Notes under the pieces: generated by a model
Seen by the model: the letters and a program-made list of their open reading frames with translations, nothing else
Told to the model about the DNA's origin: nothing
The model's database searches: none
IMG/VR virus record: IMGVR_UViG_3300025133_000060
Location: 1-64,000 of that record
Strand: one strand, 5' to 3'
DNA length: 64,000 bases
Origin: a virus
Shown: in pieces, positions 24,011-32,489 of the stretch
How the letters are laid out: the number at the start of each line of letters is the position of its first letter
Numbering within the stretch: the first letter of the stretch is position 1
Program-made: the position numbers and the translations under genes

Positions 24011-26015
24011 CCGAATAGTCAGTATCGAGAGTGTCGAGGTGTGCATTTGCTATCTGTTCCCAGAAGTCATCATCGCTGGACTCAACGGCAGTTTGCGCCA
24101 GTTTTTGAACCTTCTTTCGCACTTCTCGCTTGGCTTCAAGAGCATCCGTTGAAGCCGATTCTGTCGTTCCATCCATCCATGCACATCGAGAACCAAAGAG
24201 GGTTGGTCGGTGTGGGCTATCACCCACGATGTCATAGAATGCACCACGCACACCGGAATGCAGATACTTCGGCAAAACCAAAGACCGCCAGATGAGGGAT
24301 TCTGATTTTGTTGAGCAACCAATTGACTTGAGAAGGGCGGCATCTGTGCCAGTTAATTTCATACTGGACACCGGCTTTTCACAATCAACAAGAATATCGG
24401 AGAAGTCGGACATCGTTGTCGACAATGAAGAACGACAGGATTCAATGAATAGTGGAGCCAGCGCATAAGTGTCCATCAATCCAGTTCGGGTCTTGACGAT
24501 GTTCCATGTCTTTCGACCACCACCACGACCACCACCACGCTTCTTGACTTCAATCAATCCCGAATCCTCAAGGGTCGGCAGATGCTTCTCCTTGAGTGCA
24601 TTCTTAGAACAAGTGAATGCGTGAATGTGAAGCCATTGGAGAATCCCATCTTCTGTTAATGCTCGACTGGACTCGACCATCTTTTTCATTTCATTGAATA
24701 CAAGCCAAGAATCTTCGGGAACACCAGATAGTGAGGCTCGCAAAACCAAGTCGCAGAGAATCAATCCCAACACATTATCTTCTATCGAACTCAATATGAA
24801 TGTGTTCTCTTCGATTTGGTGTGTCGGTCGTTGTTCCTGATGCAGAAGTGTAATTGTGTCGATGATGGAGAGAACTTTGGTGATGTCTCGTTGGTGTTGT
24901 GCTGACTTTGCTGGAAAGAAGTCGGCCATCATTGGGGCGAATATGTTGCGAACTCGATACTTCTTCGCCTTGAGCATCGCCGCTTGAAGTAAATATAAAT
25001 CGGGATGGATGAACAAATCCTCTGGTCGGGCTTTGGCCATGAGAGTATTCGAGACCACCGCTTCAACCTTATCAGGAGTAGTGTCGGGAGTCATCAATAA
25101 CTGGCGAGTAATTTGTTCCGCTTCGCTTGGGTTGCGAGTGGTGAGAGTGATGAATGATGGTTGGCCACGAATGATGAAATCACGAGTCTCAATCTCACCA
25201 GTCATCTCATTCTTGATTGGAGTTTTCCAGACCAGTTCTTTGTCGTCTCCAGACATCAACGGCTTCATCCGGCGCATGAATGCGTATGACTCATCCTTCT
25301 CCAGAATGACGATGCAACGATTGGCCACATTGACAATGAACTCACCATCATCGCTGACTTCATCATAGTCATACTTGAGTGCTTCTTTGGATGCACCAGC
25401 AAGAACCATGCACATTGACTTCGGGAATCCATTCCGAGCCGTGAGAGTGAGATATGTTTTACCAGATGCCGATGAACCAATCAATTCCAGATTGAGGGGG
25501 TGTTCAGTTTTGCAGGATAAGAATACCAAAAAGGTCAACAGGAGATTTGCATCATCTCCAACAAATGGAGATTCTCGACTGTTGTGGAGAATATCATTGA
25601 TTCTGTCGAGCAGGTCAGGCTGGCTAAGGAACTTGGAGATAGTATCGGCTTCGATATATCCGAACGATGAGTTTCGACCCTCATATTCGCTGACTTCAAT
25701 TTCAATCCGGTCAGGGATTGGCGCTGGAACATAATCACCATCTCGCAGTTTGATTCCAACCGTCAATGCTTCGGCGATGAATTGCTCCTTCTGGTCATCG
25801 GCGACTTTCATCGACTTCGCCAAGCGAGCGAGAGAATGTTGTGAGAGAACATTGAACTTGCCAAGTGGCTTGCCATCATGTTCGGCGGTGAAGTCCATCC
25901 GACCTTTCGCAGATGATAGGAATATGAAGGCGATGTCCTTCTCACAAAGCGTGGTCTCATATCGACTCGCCGACTGTGCGGATTGTTTGACTTCGATAGC
26001 ATCGCCGCTGGACAT
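24003..26015 (-). CDS. AAA+ ATPase, putative replicative helicase
   Basis: 670 residues with Walker A 'GSSASGKT' (180-187), Walker B-like 'CIVILEKDE' (near 242) and a polar sensor strand 'SFITLTTRNPSEAEQ'. A winged-helix segment with a Gly/Arg-rich wing (RGGGRGGGRKTW) lies near 480-510. The central domain is reminiscent of MCM-like or phage replicative helicases. No other hexameric helicase is visible among the replication genes, which makes this the best candidate for fork unwinding. Helicase class cannot be fixed by eye. ATG 26015 is 31 nt from a TATA box. Confidence 0.6.
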   Translation of the reverse strand: MSSGDAIEVKQSAQSASRYETTLCEKDIAFIFLSSAKGRMDFTAEHDGKPLGKFNVLSQHSLARLAKSMKVADDQKEQFIAEALTVGIKLRDGDYVPAPIPDRIEIEVSEYEGRNSSFGYIEADTISKFLSQPDLLDRINDILHNSRESPFVGDDANLLLTFLVFLSCKTEHPLNLELIGSSASGKTYLTLTARNGFPKSMCMVLAGASKEALKYDYDEVSDDGEFIVNVANRCIVILEKDESYAFMRRMKPLMSGDDKELVWKTPIKNEMTGEIETRDFIIRGQPSFITLTTRNPSEAEQITRQLLMTPDTTPDKVEAVVSNTLMAKARPEDLFIHPDLYLLQAAMLKAKKYRVRNIFAPMMADFFPAKSAQHQRDITKVLSIIDTITLLHQEQRPTHQIEENTFILSSIEDNVLGLILCDLVLRASLSGVPEDSWLVFNEMKKMVESSRALTEDGILQWLHIHAFTCSKNALKEKHLPTLEDSGLIEVKKRGGGRGGGRKTWNIVKTRTGLMDTYALAPLFIESCRSSLSTTMSDFSDILVDCEKPVSSMKLTGTDAALLKSIGCSTKSESLIWRSLVLPKYLHSGVRGAFYDIVGDSPHRPTLFGSRCAWMDGTTESASTDALEAKREVRKKVQKLAQTAVESSDDDFWEQIANAHLDTLDTDYSAS

Positions 26016-26028
26016 GACTCAAGGGAAT

Positions 26029-26046
26029 CCCCCCACCGTTATGAAG
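26029..26046 (-). promoter_or_regulatory. TATA box of the AAA+ helicase candidate
   Basis: Minus-strand CTTCATAACGGTGGGGGG, 31 nt before ATG 26015. Confidence 0.75.
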
Positions 26047-26060
26047 GTGGACAACCCACT

Positions 26061-26471
26061 TCAACAAATCATTGTGAGATTGTCGGTCGAGGTTGATGAC
26101 CAATAAGTGTCTCTGACTTTATCATGTGGCTTCATCCAAGAGTGTGAACCAACGAAGAGGACACCATCGTCATTGTGAGCGAAGTGAACTCCGGTCTTGT
26201 CGGTGAAGTCTTGAAGAGTCTTGATTGAAGTCTTGGCTTTGCTCGCAACCATCCAAAGGTCGGTGCGGGTCGATGTGATTCCGCCGCCGATGAATGATTG
26301 TCCAGCATTCCAAGACTTGGATATGTTCGCAAGAAGAATGGAATCCCAATCCCACTTGCCACCAAGACGGATGCCATACATTTGACCCTTATGGGATGAG
26401 CATTTGTCGCTCACGATATGCAGACGGGTGTCTGGTGTTGGGATTTCAAGGTCGCCGATTAGGTTGCTCAT
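26061..26471 (-). CDS. Hypothetical protein, 136 aa, CCGAAG promoter group
   Basis: ATG 26471 (MSNLIGDLEIPTPDTRLHIV) is 31 nt from the TATA box. The sequence alternates strands and loops ('MYGIRLGGKWDWDSILLANI', 'GVHFAHNDDGVLFVGSHSW') and looks like a single beta-rich domain. No family recognised. It is transcribed alone, as are most genes with this promoter. Confidence 0.75.
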   Translation of the reverse strand: MSNLIGDLEIPTPDTRLHIVSDKCSSHKGQMYGIRLGGKWDWDSILLANISKSWNAGQSFIGGGITSTRTDLWMVASKAKTSIKTLQDFTDKTGVHFAHNDDGVLFVGSHSWMKPHDKVRDTYWSSTSTDNLTMIC

Positions 26472-26489
26472 GCCCTTTGAGGGGAGCCA

Positions 26490-26528
26490 CCACTATATTA
26501 ACTCATCGGAATATCAATGCTATTGTTC
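26490..26528 (-). promoter_or_regulatory. Promoter with upstream CCGAAG-type element
   Basis: Minus strand: GAACAATAGCATTGATATTC, then CGATGAG, then TTAATATAGTGG, 31 nt to ATG 26471. The first part equals the copy near 15240. Confidence 0.8.
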
Positions 26529-26819
26529 TTTAATTACCCATGAATCCATATCCAACGGGTCGATTGTCGCCGCTCTGAATCCACAGGAATGTTCGCCTCG
26601 ATGAACGAACAGATAGTTTGGATGCTGGGTCAACGGGTATAATTTGAACTCCCATATCTCGGCGTTCATCCTATTGCATTTGCGACATTCCTGTTGATTC
26701 ACTCTCGCCGAGTGAACTTTTCGCCGTTGGTCTTGGCCTTCAAATGAAAACACCATTTCATCTGGAATGAACTCCGATGTGAGTTCTCGACCCGTATCGG
26801 GTTCGATAGTCATATACAT
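26520..26819 (-). CDS. Putative HNH-like or zinc-finger protein, 99 aa
   Basis: ATG 26819 overlaps the preceding gene by 10 bases. It holds 'ECRKCNRMNAEIWEF' followed by 'NYLFVHRGEHSCGF', giving a CxxC...H...H..C set that could bind zinc. It is the last gene of the seven-gene unit that begins at 28863. Function not known. Confidence 0.6.
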   Translation of the reverse strand: MYMTIEPDTGRELTSEFIPDEMVFSFEGQDQRRKVHSARVNQQECRKCNRMNAEIWEFKLYPLTQHPNYLFVHRGEHSCGFRAATIDPLDMDSWVIKEQ

Positions 26820-27037
26820 TCACTCTCGGTGATTGGGAATCTGATTGATGAAAGGATTTTGGATATACTCGGTCGAGAATCTCCCATCGCAATTAGAGCA
26901 TATCCATTCATATCGCAATAGTCGGAGAGAATTGATAATGACGCACTCCCGCTTGGTAATCTCACCAGTTCGGGATAGCAACCGGCTCGTTGAAAGTCAA
27001 GCACGAAGTATGTCATGTTGTGCAATCTCACACTCAT
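26810..27037 (-). CDS. Hypothetical protein, 75 aa
   Basis: ATG 27037 overlaps the upstream stop (ATGA). The product (MSVRLHNMTYFVLDFQRAGC) has no motif I recognise. Strict coupling on both sides supports it as a real gene. Confidence 0.6.
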   Translation of the reverse strand: MSVRLHNMTYFVLDFQRAGCYPELVRLPSGSASLSILSDYCDMNGYALIAMGDSRPSISKILSSIRFPITESECI

Positions 27038-28143
27038 ACATTCACCTTCTTCATGATTTTGTCAACGACTGTTTGTTGACCAGACGATAGCGAACGGCCA
27101 TTGGCCAATCGACCCATGACCGACTTGACGAACTCGGATTCCCAATCGTTGAGTGAGCCTGTCGCCATCGCCTTTCGCAGTTCTGTGGCGACCGGCGGGA
27201 GTGGAATATCCACTCCATTCGCAATCATGTGGCGAGCGATGAGTTCTTCACGGAACCGGAGATAACCCCCACGCAAAGCGGCGACACCAGATTGGCGGAT
27301 TTTCGACTGGACTCGGCCAACCATCTCCTTCTCCCAAGCGTTCAATTCATCGGTCAAGTCTGTGCCGATTTCAAGGAACTCTTCTGCTTCGCTCGCCCAT
27401 TGGTTTCGATTGTTTGCGATTTGTTGAGCGAACTTTGCGGCTCTCTCGTGGTTCTGTTCGGCTCTTGCACGAGCCTCGATTGCTCGTTGCTCTTTGTATG
27501 TGGTATATGCTTTGAACTCCTTCTCCGCATCCATCATGAACTCATCATACTGGCGGCGGGTCTTGGGTCCGAGATAGCCATACTTGACCAATCGGTTCAT
27601 CACCGTCTTGTGGAGTCGCTTGAGAGGCTTTCGTGAGTGCATCATGGCTTCATACTTCTTGAGGTCTTGGAGAGCCGTTGGGTATGTGATGGCGAACTCT
27701 TGGCGGTTGTATAGCATCTTCGCTTCGGTCATGTTCTCCTTGAGGAACTCTCGCTTCTCTTCATCACTCAAGACTCGACCTGTGGTTGGGTCTCTTATCT
27801 CGATGTATCGGTGAACGCAGGTATTCCCAATGAGCAATTGCTGACCATCTCCATCCACCAATACGCAGTTCTCAACGATGGGCGCATGGCCACATAATTG
27901 ACACTTCTTGGTGTGTCCGAATATCGACTTCTCATATGTCCAATCCTTGCTGAACTCTTCATATGGGCGGATGCCGCCTTCGGGTGAAATGATGTTCGAC
28001 ACCTTCGCCAGATTGCGAATCACTCGGCGTTCATACGCCTTCGCTCGGCCAGATGCCAATGCGTCATACAATTCTTCTGGGAGATTCCCTGCGTTGGCTT
28101 GGGCTTTCCAGCGTTGTGCTTGACGCACGAGGATTGCACTCAT
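27034..28143 (-). CDS. Coiled-coil protein with zinc site, 369 aa
   Basis: ATG 28143, directly after the upstream stop. Near residues 80-112 'KKCQLCGHAPIVENCVL' and 'GNTCVHRYIE' form a Cys4-type zinc site. Residues about 205-260 are long charged helices (KEQRAIEARARAEQNHERAA) suggesting a coiled coil. Similar phage proteins with a CxxCG...GN-C pattern occur but have no assigned role that I know. Largest gene of its operon. Confidence 0.7.
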   Translation of the reverse strand: MSAILVRQAQRWKAQANAGNLPEELYDALASGRAKAYERRVIRNLAKVSNIISPEGGIRPYEEFSKDWTYEKSIFGHTKKCQLCGHAPIVENCVLVDGDGQQLLIGNTCVHRYIEIRDPTTGRVLSDEEKREFLKENMTEAKMLYNRQEFAITYPTALQDLKKYEAMMHSRKPLKRLHKTVMNRLVKYGYLGPKTRRQYDEFMMDAEKEFKAYTTYKEQRAIEARARAEQNHERAAKFAQQIANNRNQWASEAEEFLEIGTDLTDELNAWEKEMVGRVQSKIRQSGVAALRGGYLRFREELIARHMIANGVDIPLPPVATELRKAMATGSLNDWESEFVKSVMGRLANGRSLSSGQQTVVDKIMKKVNV

Positions 28144-28144
28144 C

Positions 28145-28369
28145 TCAAGCACCTTCGTCTTGATGTGTTGCGACCGCTTCGGAGACCATCTCCATCTGCG
28201 GAATCATAGAGAATCGAGCGAACAGGTGAGCGCACTTCAATCGTGGACCCACAATTCGTTGACCATCGGGGAGCCAGCATTCGATAACTGTGTCGAAGTA
28301 TTGGATGCCTTCGATGACTGTCGACACTTCTGTGCCGATGTCATCATCTGTGTATGCGACTTCGCTCAT
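28145..28369 (-). CDS. Hypothetical protein, 74 aa
   Basis: ATG 28369 lies in the stop of the gene before it (TTGATGAG). A mostly acidic product (MSEVAYTDDDIGTEVSTVIE, then FDTVIECWLPDGQRIVG). No family recognised. Confidence 0.65.
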   Translation of the reverse strand: MSEVAYTDDDIGTEVSTVIEGIQYFDTVIECWLPDGQRIVGPRLKCAHLFARFSMIPQMEMVSEAVATHQDEGA

Positions 28370-28518
28370 CAAGAACCACCATTGATGCGAGAGATGCTGA
28401 CTCGATTGTCATCACTTCGCTTGATGTTCGCATTTACATATCCGGTGCATTCTTTGAGCGACTCGCTCTTGAATACTTCTTTGCCATTCAATTTTACTGT
28501 CCATTCCATTTCATTCAT
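28369..28518 (-). CDS. Hypothetical miniprotein, 49 aa
   Basis: ATG 28518 follows the ribosome-binding site GAAGGAG and overlaps the stop of the gene before it; its own stop overlaps the next start. Product MNEMEWTVKLNGKEVFKSES is a compact beta-hairpin-like sequence. Operon position with overlaps on both sides supports it. Confidence 0.65.
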   Translation of the reverse strand: MNEMEWTVKLNGKEVFKSESLKECTGYVNANIKRSDDNRVSISRINGGS

Positions 28519-28825
28519 CTCCTTCATTCTCACGACCACAACCACAACCGACCTTCACGGTCGATGGTTTTGGTGTTGGGTGGAGTGTGAAAACCGATTG
28601 TGGCCTTCGCCACGAGGAACCTGCTTTGGAGTGATTCATTCGGGTTGGGGTGTTGAATCCCAGATGGGTGATGTGTTCTTTTCCAGATTGGCGAGTGTTG
28701 ATGAGGTTGTTTTGGAGTGATTCTTGAATCCAATCACGCTCGTGATTCTTGAAATTGCGGTGGCTCTTATGACGGCTTGCACCGTCAATTCCGCCGACTT
28801 CGTTGTGTCGAATTGTTCTGCTCAT
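28511..28825 (-). CDS. Basic hypothetical protein, 104 aa
   Basis: ATG 28825 lies in the sequence GGAGGGATATTGATG, which combines a ribosome-binding site, the stop of a 12-codon frame and the start. The product is rich in Asn, Arg and His (HKSHRNFKNHERDWIQESLQ), ends with a 'GCGCGRENEGDE' tail and may bind nucleic acid. No family recognised. Confidence 0.6.
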   Translation of the reverse strand: MSRTIRHNEVGGIDGASRHKSHRNFKNHERDWIQESLQNNLINTRQSGKEHITHLGFNTPTRMNHSKAGSSWRRPQSVFTLHPTPKPSTVKVGCGCGRENEGDE

Positions 28826-28863
28826 CAATATCCCTCCATGTAATAGGTTCGCTTGACGGTCAT
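28825..28863 (-). CDS. 12-codon leader ORF
   Basis: ATG 28863 is exactly 30 nt from a TATA box, so ribosomes should start here on a leaderless mRNA. It encodes MTVKRTYYMEGY and its stop TGA shares bases with the next ATG (TGATG). The second half of the ORF contains the GGAGGG ribosome-binding site of the next gene. It therefore looks like a translated leader controlling the seven-gene operon, or simply an entry point for ribosomes. Confidence 0.45.
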   Translation of the reverse strand: MTVKRTYYMEGY

Positions 28864-28880
28864 GGTTATCGGATAACGCT

Positions 28881-28905
28881 CACCTTTATCAATACTTCGG
28901 TTCTC
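28881..28905 (-). promoter_or_regulatory. Promoter of the 28.8-26.5 kb operon
   Basis: Minus strand: GGAGAACCGAAG, then TATTGATAAAGGTGAG, 30 nt to ATG 28863. The CCGAAG part is kept but the preceding ATTGATA is lost. Confidence 0.65.
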
Positions 28906-28935
28906 CACTTATTTCACCAAACCATTCATACTTGT

Positions 28936-30678
28936 TCACAACAAATGCCGCTTGAGCCACGCTGGTGCGGGTTGAATTGCTTCTCTAAACCAAGACGGCA
29001 GGAGGTGTCCGTTCAACCTGTAATATCTATCCCACGACTGGTCGAGGATGAATAGATGACCAACATCGTCAGGTGTTCTGTTGATTCGACCTGCGCCTTG
29101 AACCAGTTTGAGAGTAGTGTTCAGATTGAACCAACCTTGACAGGGTTTGGGGCAAGTGAACGAGCCACACAATCCATTGGTGTATTTGCTCGGCGGCTCA
29201 TATGGACACTTCGGTGTTCCCTCATGTTCTCTTCGCCACTCATGTTCATCCTGCTCCATTCGTTGCTTGACTTGTGGGTCGGGTGTGAATAGATAGGGAA
29301 CTTTTGAAATCACGAGCCACTCGGCCAATCTCCCCTTGAAGTCAAATCCCTCGCCGACATAGGTCGAGATGAGAACGAGGTCATCCCTCTTAGATGTGAA
29401 GAACTTATCGAGAGCGATGCCACGAGCCACGCCGTTGGAATCGTGCGAGATGACTCTATCCCCTAAGCCTTCGGCTTCGAGCCCTTCGACCAATGTCTTG
29501 CGTATCGCATGGGTGTGTGGGAGAACCACGCCTCGTTTGTTCGGCCACTTTCGCATGATGGCGGCGATGGCTTTGACCTGACGAGGGATGGACTTCTCTC
29601 GCCGAGCATATGACATCGAGCCGCATGGTGAATAGTGAACATTGAAGTTCTCCTTCGGGAATGGTGAATCGGTGATTCTCACGAACAGGGTGCGCTGGTC
29701 GGCGAGCCCCAAACCTGACAGGAATGTGTCGATGTCGAGAATTGTTGCTGACATCATGATGCGTTGTCGACTCACGGAATCCAAAATTGCTGGTGCGATT
29801 TTGTTGACTCGAACTGGTTTTGCGATGAGGATTTTGTTCCCTCGCCGGTCGGTATCGAGTTCAATAACCACATCATTGGGTTCTTCGAGAAGTTCGAGAA
29901 GCGTTGTTGTTCTCTGGATGATTGCTCTCATGTCATCAATTTTGTTGGAATCCTCATCATCCTCTGCAACGGCCAATGTCTTATTCGCCCCGTCATAGAG
30001 TCGTTGAATGTCTGCGACCCAATCGGTTGGATGATAGTGCATCGGGAATGTGGTGCGAGCCCCAAAGACTCGGTTGAAATCGGTTTGGGTGATTCGACAT
30101 TCCATCAGCCCCATGAAGAATTGTTCCATCTGGTGCGCCTCATCAATGATGGCGAAGTCTCGTTGCCCGAACGATTGGTCGGGCGACTTCACCACTCGGA
30201 ACAAATATGCTGGATTCGTGAGTGTGATTCGGGCATCAACGGCGGCGAACTTCTGTGCATAGTATGGGCATGGGTCATCGGCCTTTGTGTGTGAGCATCG
30301 CTTCTTGCCAACATAACATGGACCCTTGTCAGCAGTTCCAGTATTAACCCAACAAGCGAAGTTTGACCGGCCTTTGACTTCTTTCACAACATGGCCATAA
30401 TCACGCCTGTATTGCTCTGTGAGACCAAGCGTTGGTGTCAATAGGTATGCGGATTGGAATCGTGCTTGAACAGTCATAGCGACAGCGGATTTGCCTATTC
30501 CTGTTGGGGCCTCAAGAACGATGTTGTCGAAGTTATCATTCTCCATCGCCCAATAGATGACCGACAATGCCTCGCCTTGATATGGTCGGGGGGATGGCAT
30601 TGGAAAGTCTGGGCGAATCTGCTCCCACTCGTCTGGGAGTTCGGCACGAGACGGAATGTCAATTCTCACGACCGGCAT
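28936..30678 (-). CDS. XPD/DinG-like superfamily 2 helicase with Fe-S cluster
   Basis: 580 residues from ATG 30678. Walker A 'EAPTGIGKS' near 56-64, four Cys at about 109, 121, 128 and 137 spaced as in the Fe-S domain of XPD and DinG, DEAH box 'AIIDEAHQ', and motif VI 'LVQGAGRINRTPDD'. Such enzymes unwind DNA 5' to 3'. A second Cys group near 510 ('GLCGSFTCPKPC') is an extra feature. It is a monocistronic gene with its own TATA box. The closest functional picture is fork repair or transcription-linked unwinding. Confidence 0.9.
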   Translation of the reverse strand: MPVVRIDIPSRAELPDEWEQIRPDFPMPSPRPYQGEALSVIYWAMENDNFDNIVLEAPTGIGKSAVAMTVQARFQSAYLLTPTLGLTEQYRRDYGHVVKEVKGRSNFACWVNTGTADKGPCYVGKKRCSHTKADDPCPYYAQKFAAVDARITLTNPAYLFRVVKSPDQSFGQRDFAIIDEAHQMEQFFMGLMECRITQTDFNRVFGARTTFPMHYHPTDWVADIQRLYDGANKTLAVAEDDEDSNKIDDMRAIIQRTTTLLELLEEPNDVVIELDTDRRGNKILIAKPVRVNKIAPAILDSVSRQRIMMSATILDIDTFLSGLGLADQRTLFVRITDSPFPKENFNVHYSPCGSMSYARREKSIPRQVKAIAAIMRKWPNKRGVVLPHTHAIRKTLVEGLEAEGLGDRVISHDSNGVARGIALDKFFTSKRDDLVLISTYVGEGFDFKGRLAEWLVISKVPYLFTPDPQVKQRMEQDEHEWRREHEGTPKCPYEPPSKYTNGLCGSFTCPKPCQGWFNLNTTLKLVQGAGRINRTPDDVGHLFILDQSWDRYYRLNGHLLPSWFREAIQPAPAWLKRHLL

Positions 30679-30695
30679 GAACACAAGGGGGGTCT

Positions 30696-30710
30696 CCCAC
30701 CTTAATCAAT
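30696..30710 (-). promoter_or_regulatory. TATA box of the XPD/DinG-like gene
   Basis: Minus-strand TTGATTAAGGTGGGA, 32 nt before ATG 30678. Confidence 0.65.
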
Positions 30711-30793
30711 CAAACATACCCCTATATCCACACACACACACAATCTCTCATGTATATGTCTATCAGCACCCCTATGGGTTTGATTCATTGGCC

Positions 30794-30861
30794 TATCCCC
30801 CCTATGGGGGGATAATGATTCAGACGATTTGAAGCGAGAGCATCAATGGTTGATGACTCTC
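30794..30861. other. Intergenic region with two strong hairpins
   Basis: The 160-nt gap 30720-30882 holds no gene. TATCCCCCC (30794-30802) pairs with GGGGGGATA (30806-30814) around a 3-nt loop. GAGAGCATCAA (30836-30846) pairs with TTGATG-A-CTCTC (30850-30861), one bulged base. A (CA)n tract and two further CCCCTAT words lie near 30718-30780. It may end the upstream transcript or act as a regulatory RNA. Confidence 0.5.
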
Positions 30862-30882
30862 AAATCACAATCACAATGGTGT

Positions 30883-31314
30883 TCAGTTATACCAACCGAA
30901 TGATTCCCACAATTGTTGAACATCAGCCTTTGCCTCATCGGACAGGTCGGAGTTCTCCAGATTGGATTCTGCTTCAGCAATCATTTCATCAACACCGCTG
31001 ATGAATCTGTGAGGGCGGATTGCATATCCCTTCTCCATTCCATGTTCGGAATGTTGTGGAACTCCCCATACTGTGCCTGTCCACTTGTTGGTTTGTGGGT
31101 CAACGGCTTCACGGAGTTCATTGGTTCGGCAGATGAATGTCTCGCATCCATCAATTTCATCGCCCCATGCTTGCGACCAATCGGAGAATACGGAGAAGCC
31201 ACGATAGTGGAAATTGACTTGTCCAATGTCCTCTTCTGTCGGTCGGTATTCAGTCTCGGTATGCTCTGCATACGGGTCAGGGTTTTCAGGTGTTGCGTTT
31301 ATTCTTCTATCCAT
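30883..31314 (-). CDS. Hypothetical protein, 143 aa
   Basis: ATG 31314, 23 bases after the kinase-like gene. The N-terminal part is polar (MDRRINATPENPDPYAEHTE), followed by a beta-rich middle ('GQVNFHYRGFSVFSDWSQAW', 'CETFICRTNELREA') and an acidic helical end. No motif I can name. Second gene of a unit that begins at 31829. Confidence 0.7.
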   Translation of the reverse strand: MDRRINATPENPDPYAEHTETEYRPTEEDIGQVNFHYRGFSVFSDWSQAWGDEIDGCETFICRTNELREAVDPQTNKWTGTVWGVPQHSEHGMEKGYAIRPHRFISGVDEMIAEAESNLENSDLSDEAKADVQQLWESFGWYN

Positions 31315-31337
31315 TTTACTCACATTCCATTTGGTGT

Positions 31338-31829
31338 TCAAAGGTCTTGTTCCCATTCATTCTCAACGACTGTTGTGGTCATGGCCTGCTCTCGGCAGAT
31401 GTCGAATGCGACTTCGATGTCTTGAGCCTTCATTCGGATGACTTCTTCGGGAACCACTCGCTCTCGGCGGGAATTGCGGCCAAGAGATGTTTCAAGGTCA
31501 ACGATAACGAACACAAGTCGAGTGGTCATTCCTGCCTCTTCAGCCAGAAGCATATATCTGACCATGCGCTCGGAATTGGTTCCTGTGGAGTCATATACTG
31601 CATCGGTTGGGTTATCGAATAAGTTCATCATGCTCTTGTCGCATTCGTTCTGCGACCATGCGTGGAGTGCTTGTGGGTTCTTTGGGTCATAGTCTGGATG
31701 AGTAGCCTTGATTGAATCACAGTCGATGAACTGGTGGGTGTCAGCGAACATTTGGTTGCCGATGTGGGATTTACCAGCGGCAGGGAGTCCCATCAAGAGG
31801 ACAAGTTCGGGTTGGGTGTTGTTCGCCAT
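31338..31829 (-). CDS. Polynucleotide kinase/AAA_33-like P-loop kinase
   Basis: 163 residues with Walker A 'MGLPAAGKS' (13-21), then 'FIDCDSIKATHPDY', 'VYDSTGTNSERMVRYML' and 'RNSRRERVVPEEVIRM' with the Arg-rich lid seen in T4 Pnk-type and related kinases. Substrates in this group range from RNA or DNA 5' ends to small molecules. A role in RNA repair against host tRNA cleavage is a known function for phage Pnk, but no ligase is visible here. ATG 31829 is 31 nt from the TATA box of a CCGAAG-type promoter. Confidence 0.8.
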   Translation of the reverse strand: MANNTQPELVLLMGLPAAGKSHIGNQMFADTHQFIDCDSIKATHPDYDPKNPQALHAWSQNECDKSMMNLFDNPTDAVYDSTGTNSERMVRYMLLAEEAGMTTRLVFVIVDLETSLGRNSRRERVVPEEVIRMKAQDIEVAFDICREQAMTTTVVENEWEQDL

Positions 31830-31846
31830 GTTTAATCGTAGCAGTT

Positions 31847-31880
31847 CCCCCTATATGAAGGCTTCGCAATATCAATGGTT
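31847..31880 (-). promoter_or_regulatory. Promoter with upstream CCGAAG-type element
   Basis: Minus strand: CCATTGATATTGCGAAG, CC, TTCATATAGGGGG, 31 nt to ATG 31829. Nearly the same as the copy before 15197. Confidence 0.8.
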
Positions 31881-31937
31881 TTAACCCCTCAAAAGGGTGT
31901 TTTTTGACTGGCCGACTCATCAAAAAAGGCTCTGCGA

Positions 31938-32354
31938 TTACCTTTTCCAGAACAAGCCGTGAATGCTTTGAACTGGTCGGCGGTCTCTGACTCGTGGGTC
32001 TGTATCAACAACGACTTCACCAGATTTGTTTAGAAGAAGGACATGGCCTTTTACTGCGACAACAAATCCAACCAAACCTGCTTCAACGGCTCGGTCGGCG
32101 ATTGCATTCTTGAATTGTGAAACGGACTTTGCTTTGAACGCAGACTTGCGAGAGCGAACGGAGAACTCGGTCATCAATGCTCTCTTCAAATCTGGGAGAG
32201 TGTGAAGGAATCGGACATTATCAGCCACACCCATCGCTTCTGCGACTTTCAAAGCGCACCAGTTTTTGTTGGGGTTCTCATCGTTGTTCGAGTTTGCTTT
32301 ATGCCAATCTCTCTCCGCCTTTGCAGAAGTGAACCACTTCGGTTGGTTGCTCAT
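31938..32354 (-). CDS. Hypothetical protein, 138 aa, CCGAAG promoter group
   Basis: ATG 32354 (MSNQPKWFTSAKAERDWHKA) lies 30 nt from the TATA box. The middle is basic and helical ('SVRSRKSAFKAKSVSQFKNA') and the C-terminal part has 'GFVVAVKGHVLLLNKSGEVV', a beta hairpin. No family recognised; the charge suggests nucleic-acid binding. Confidence 0.75.
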   Translation of the reverse strand: MSNQPKWFTSAKAERDWHKANSNNDENPNKNWCALKVAEAMGVADNVRFLHTLPDLKRALMTEFSVRSRKSAFKAKSVSQFKNAIADRAVEAGLVGFVVAVKGHVLLLNKSGEVVVDTDPRVRDRRPVQSIHGLFWKR

Positions 32355-32373
32355 ATAACTTCGGTGGGGGTTG

Positions 32374-32412
32374 ACCCTTATAATACCTTCTGAATCTCAA
32401 TGGTTTTGTTCC
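32374..32412 (-). promoter_or_regulatory. Promoter with upstream CCGAAG-type element
   Basis: Minus strand: GGAACAAAACCATTGAGATT, CAGAAGG, TATTATAAGGG, 30 nt to ATG 32354. The first 20 bases equal those of the plus-strand copy near 52552. Confidence 0.8.
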
Positions 32413-32489
32413 GACTCTTCTGGTCGACACAGTTATCGAACTCAATATCGGCTCATTCTCCAAGTCTAAACCCCTTTGGGGTTTAGACT

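Noticed and set aside
30728-30745. (CA)n microsatellite as a replication or recombination signal
   Set aside because: Too short and alone to support any function.
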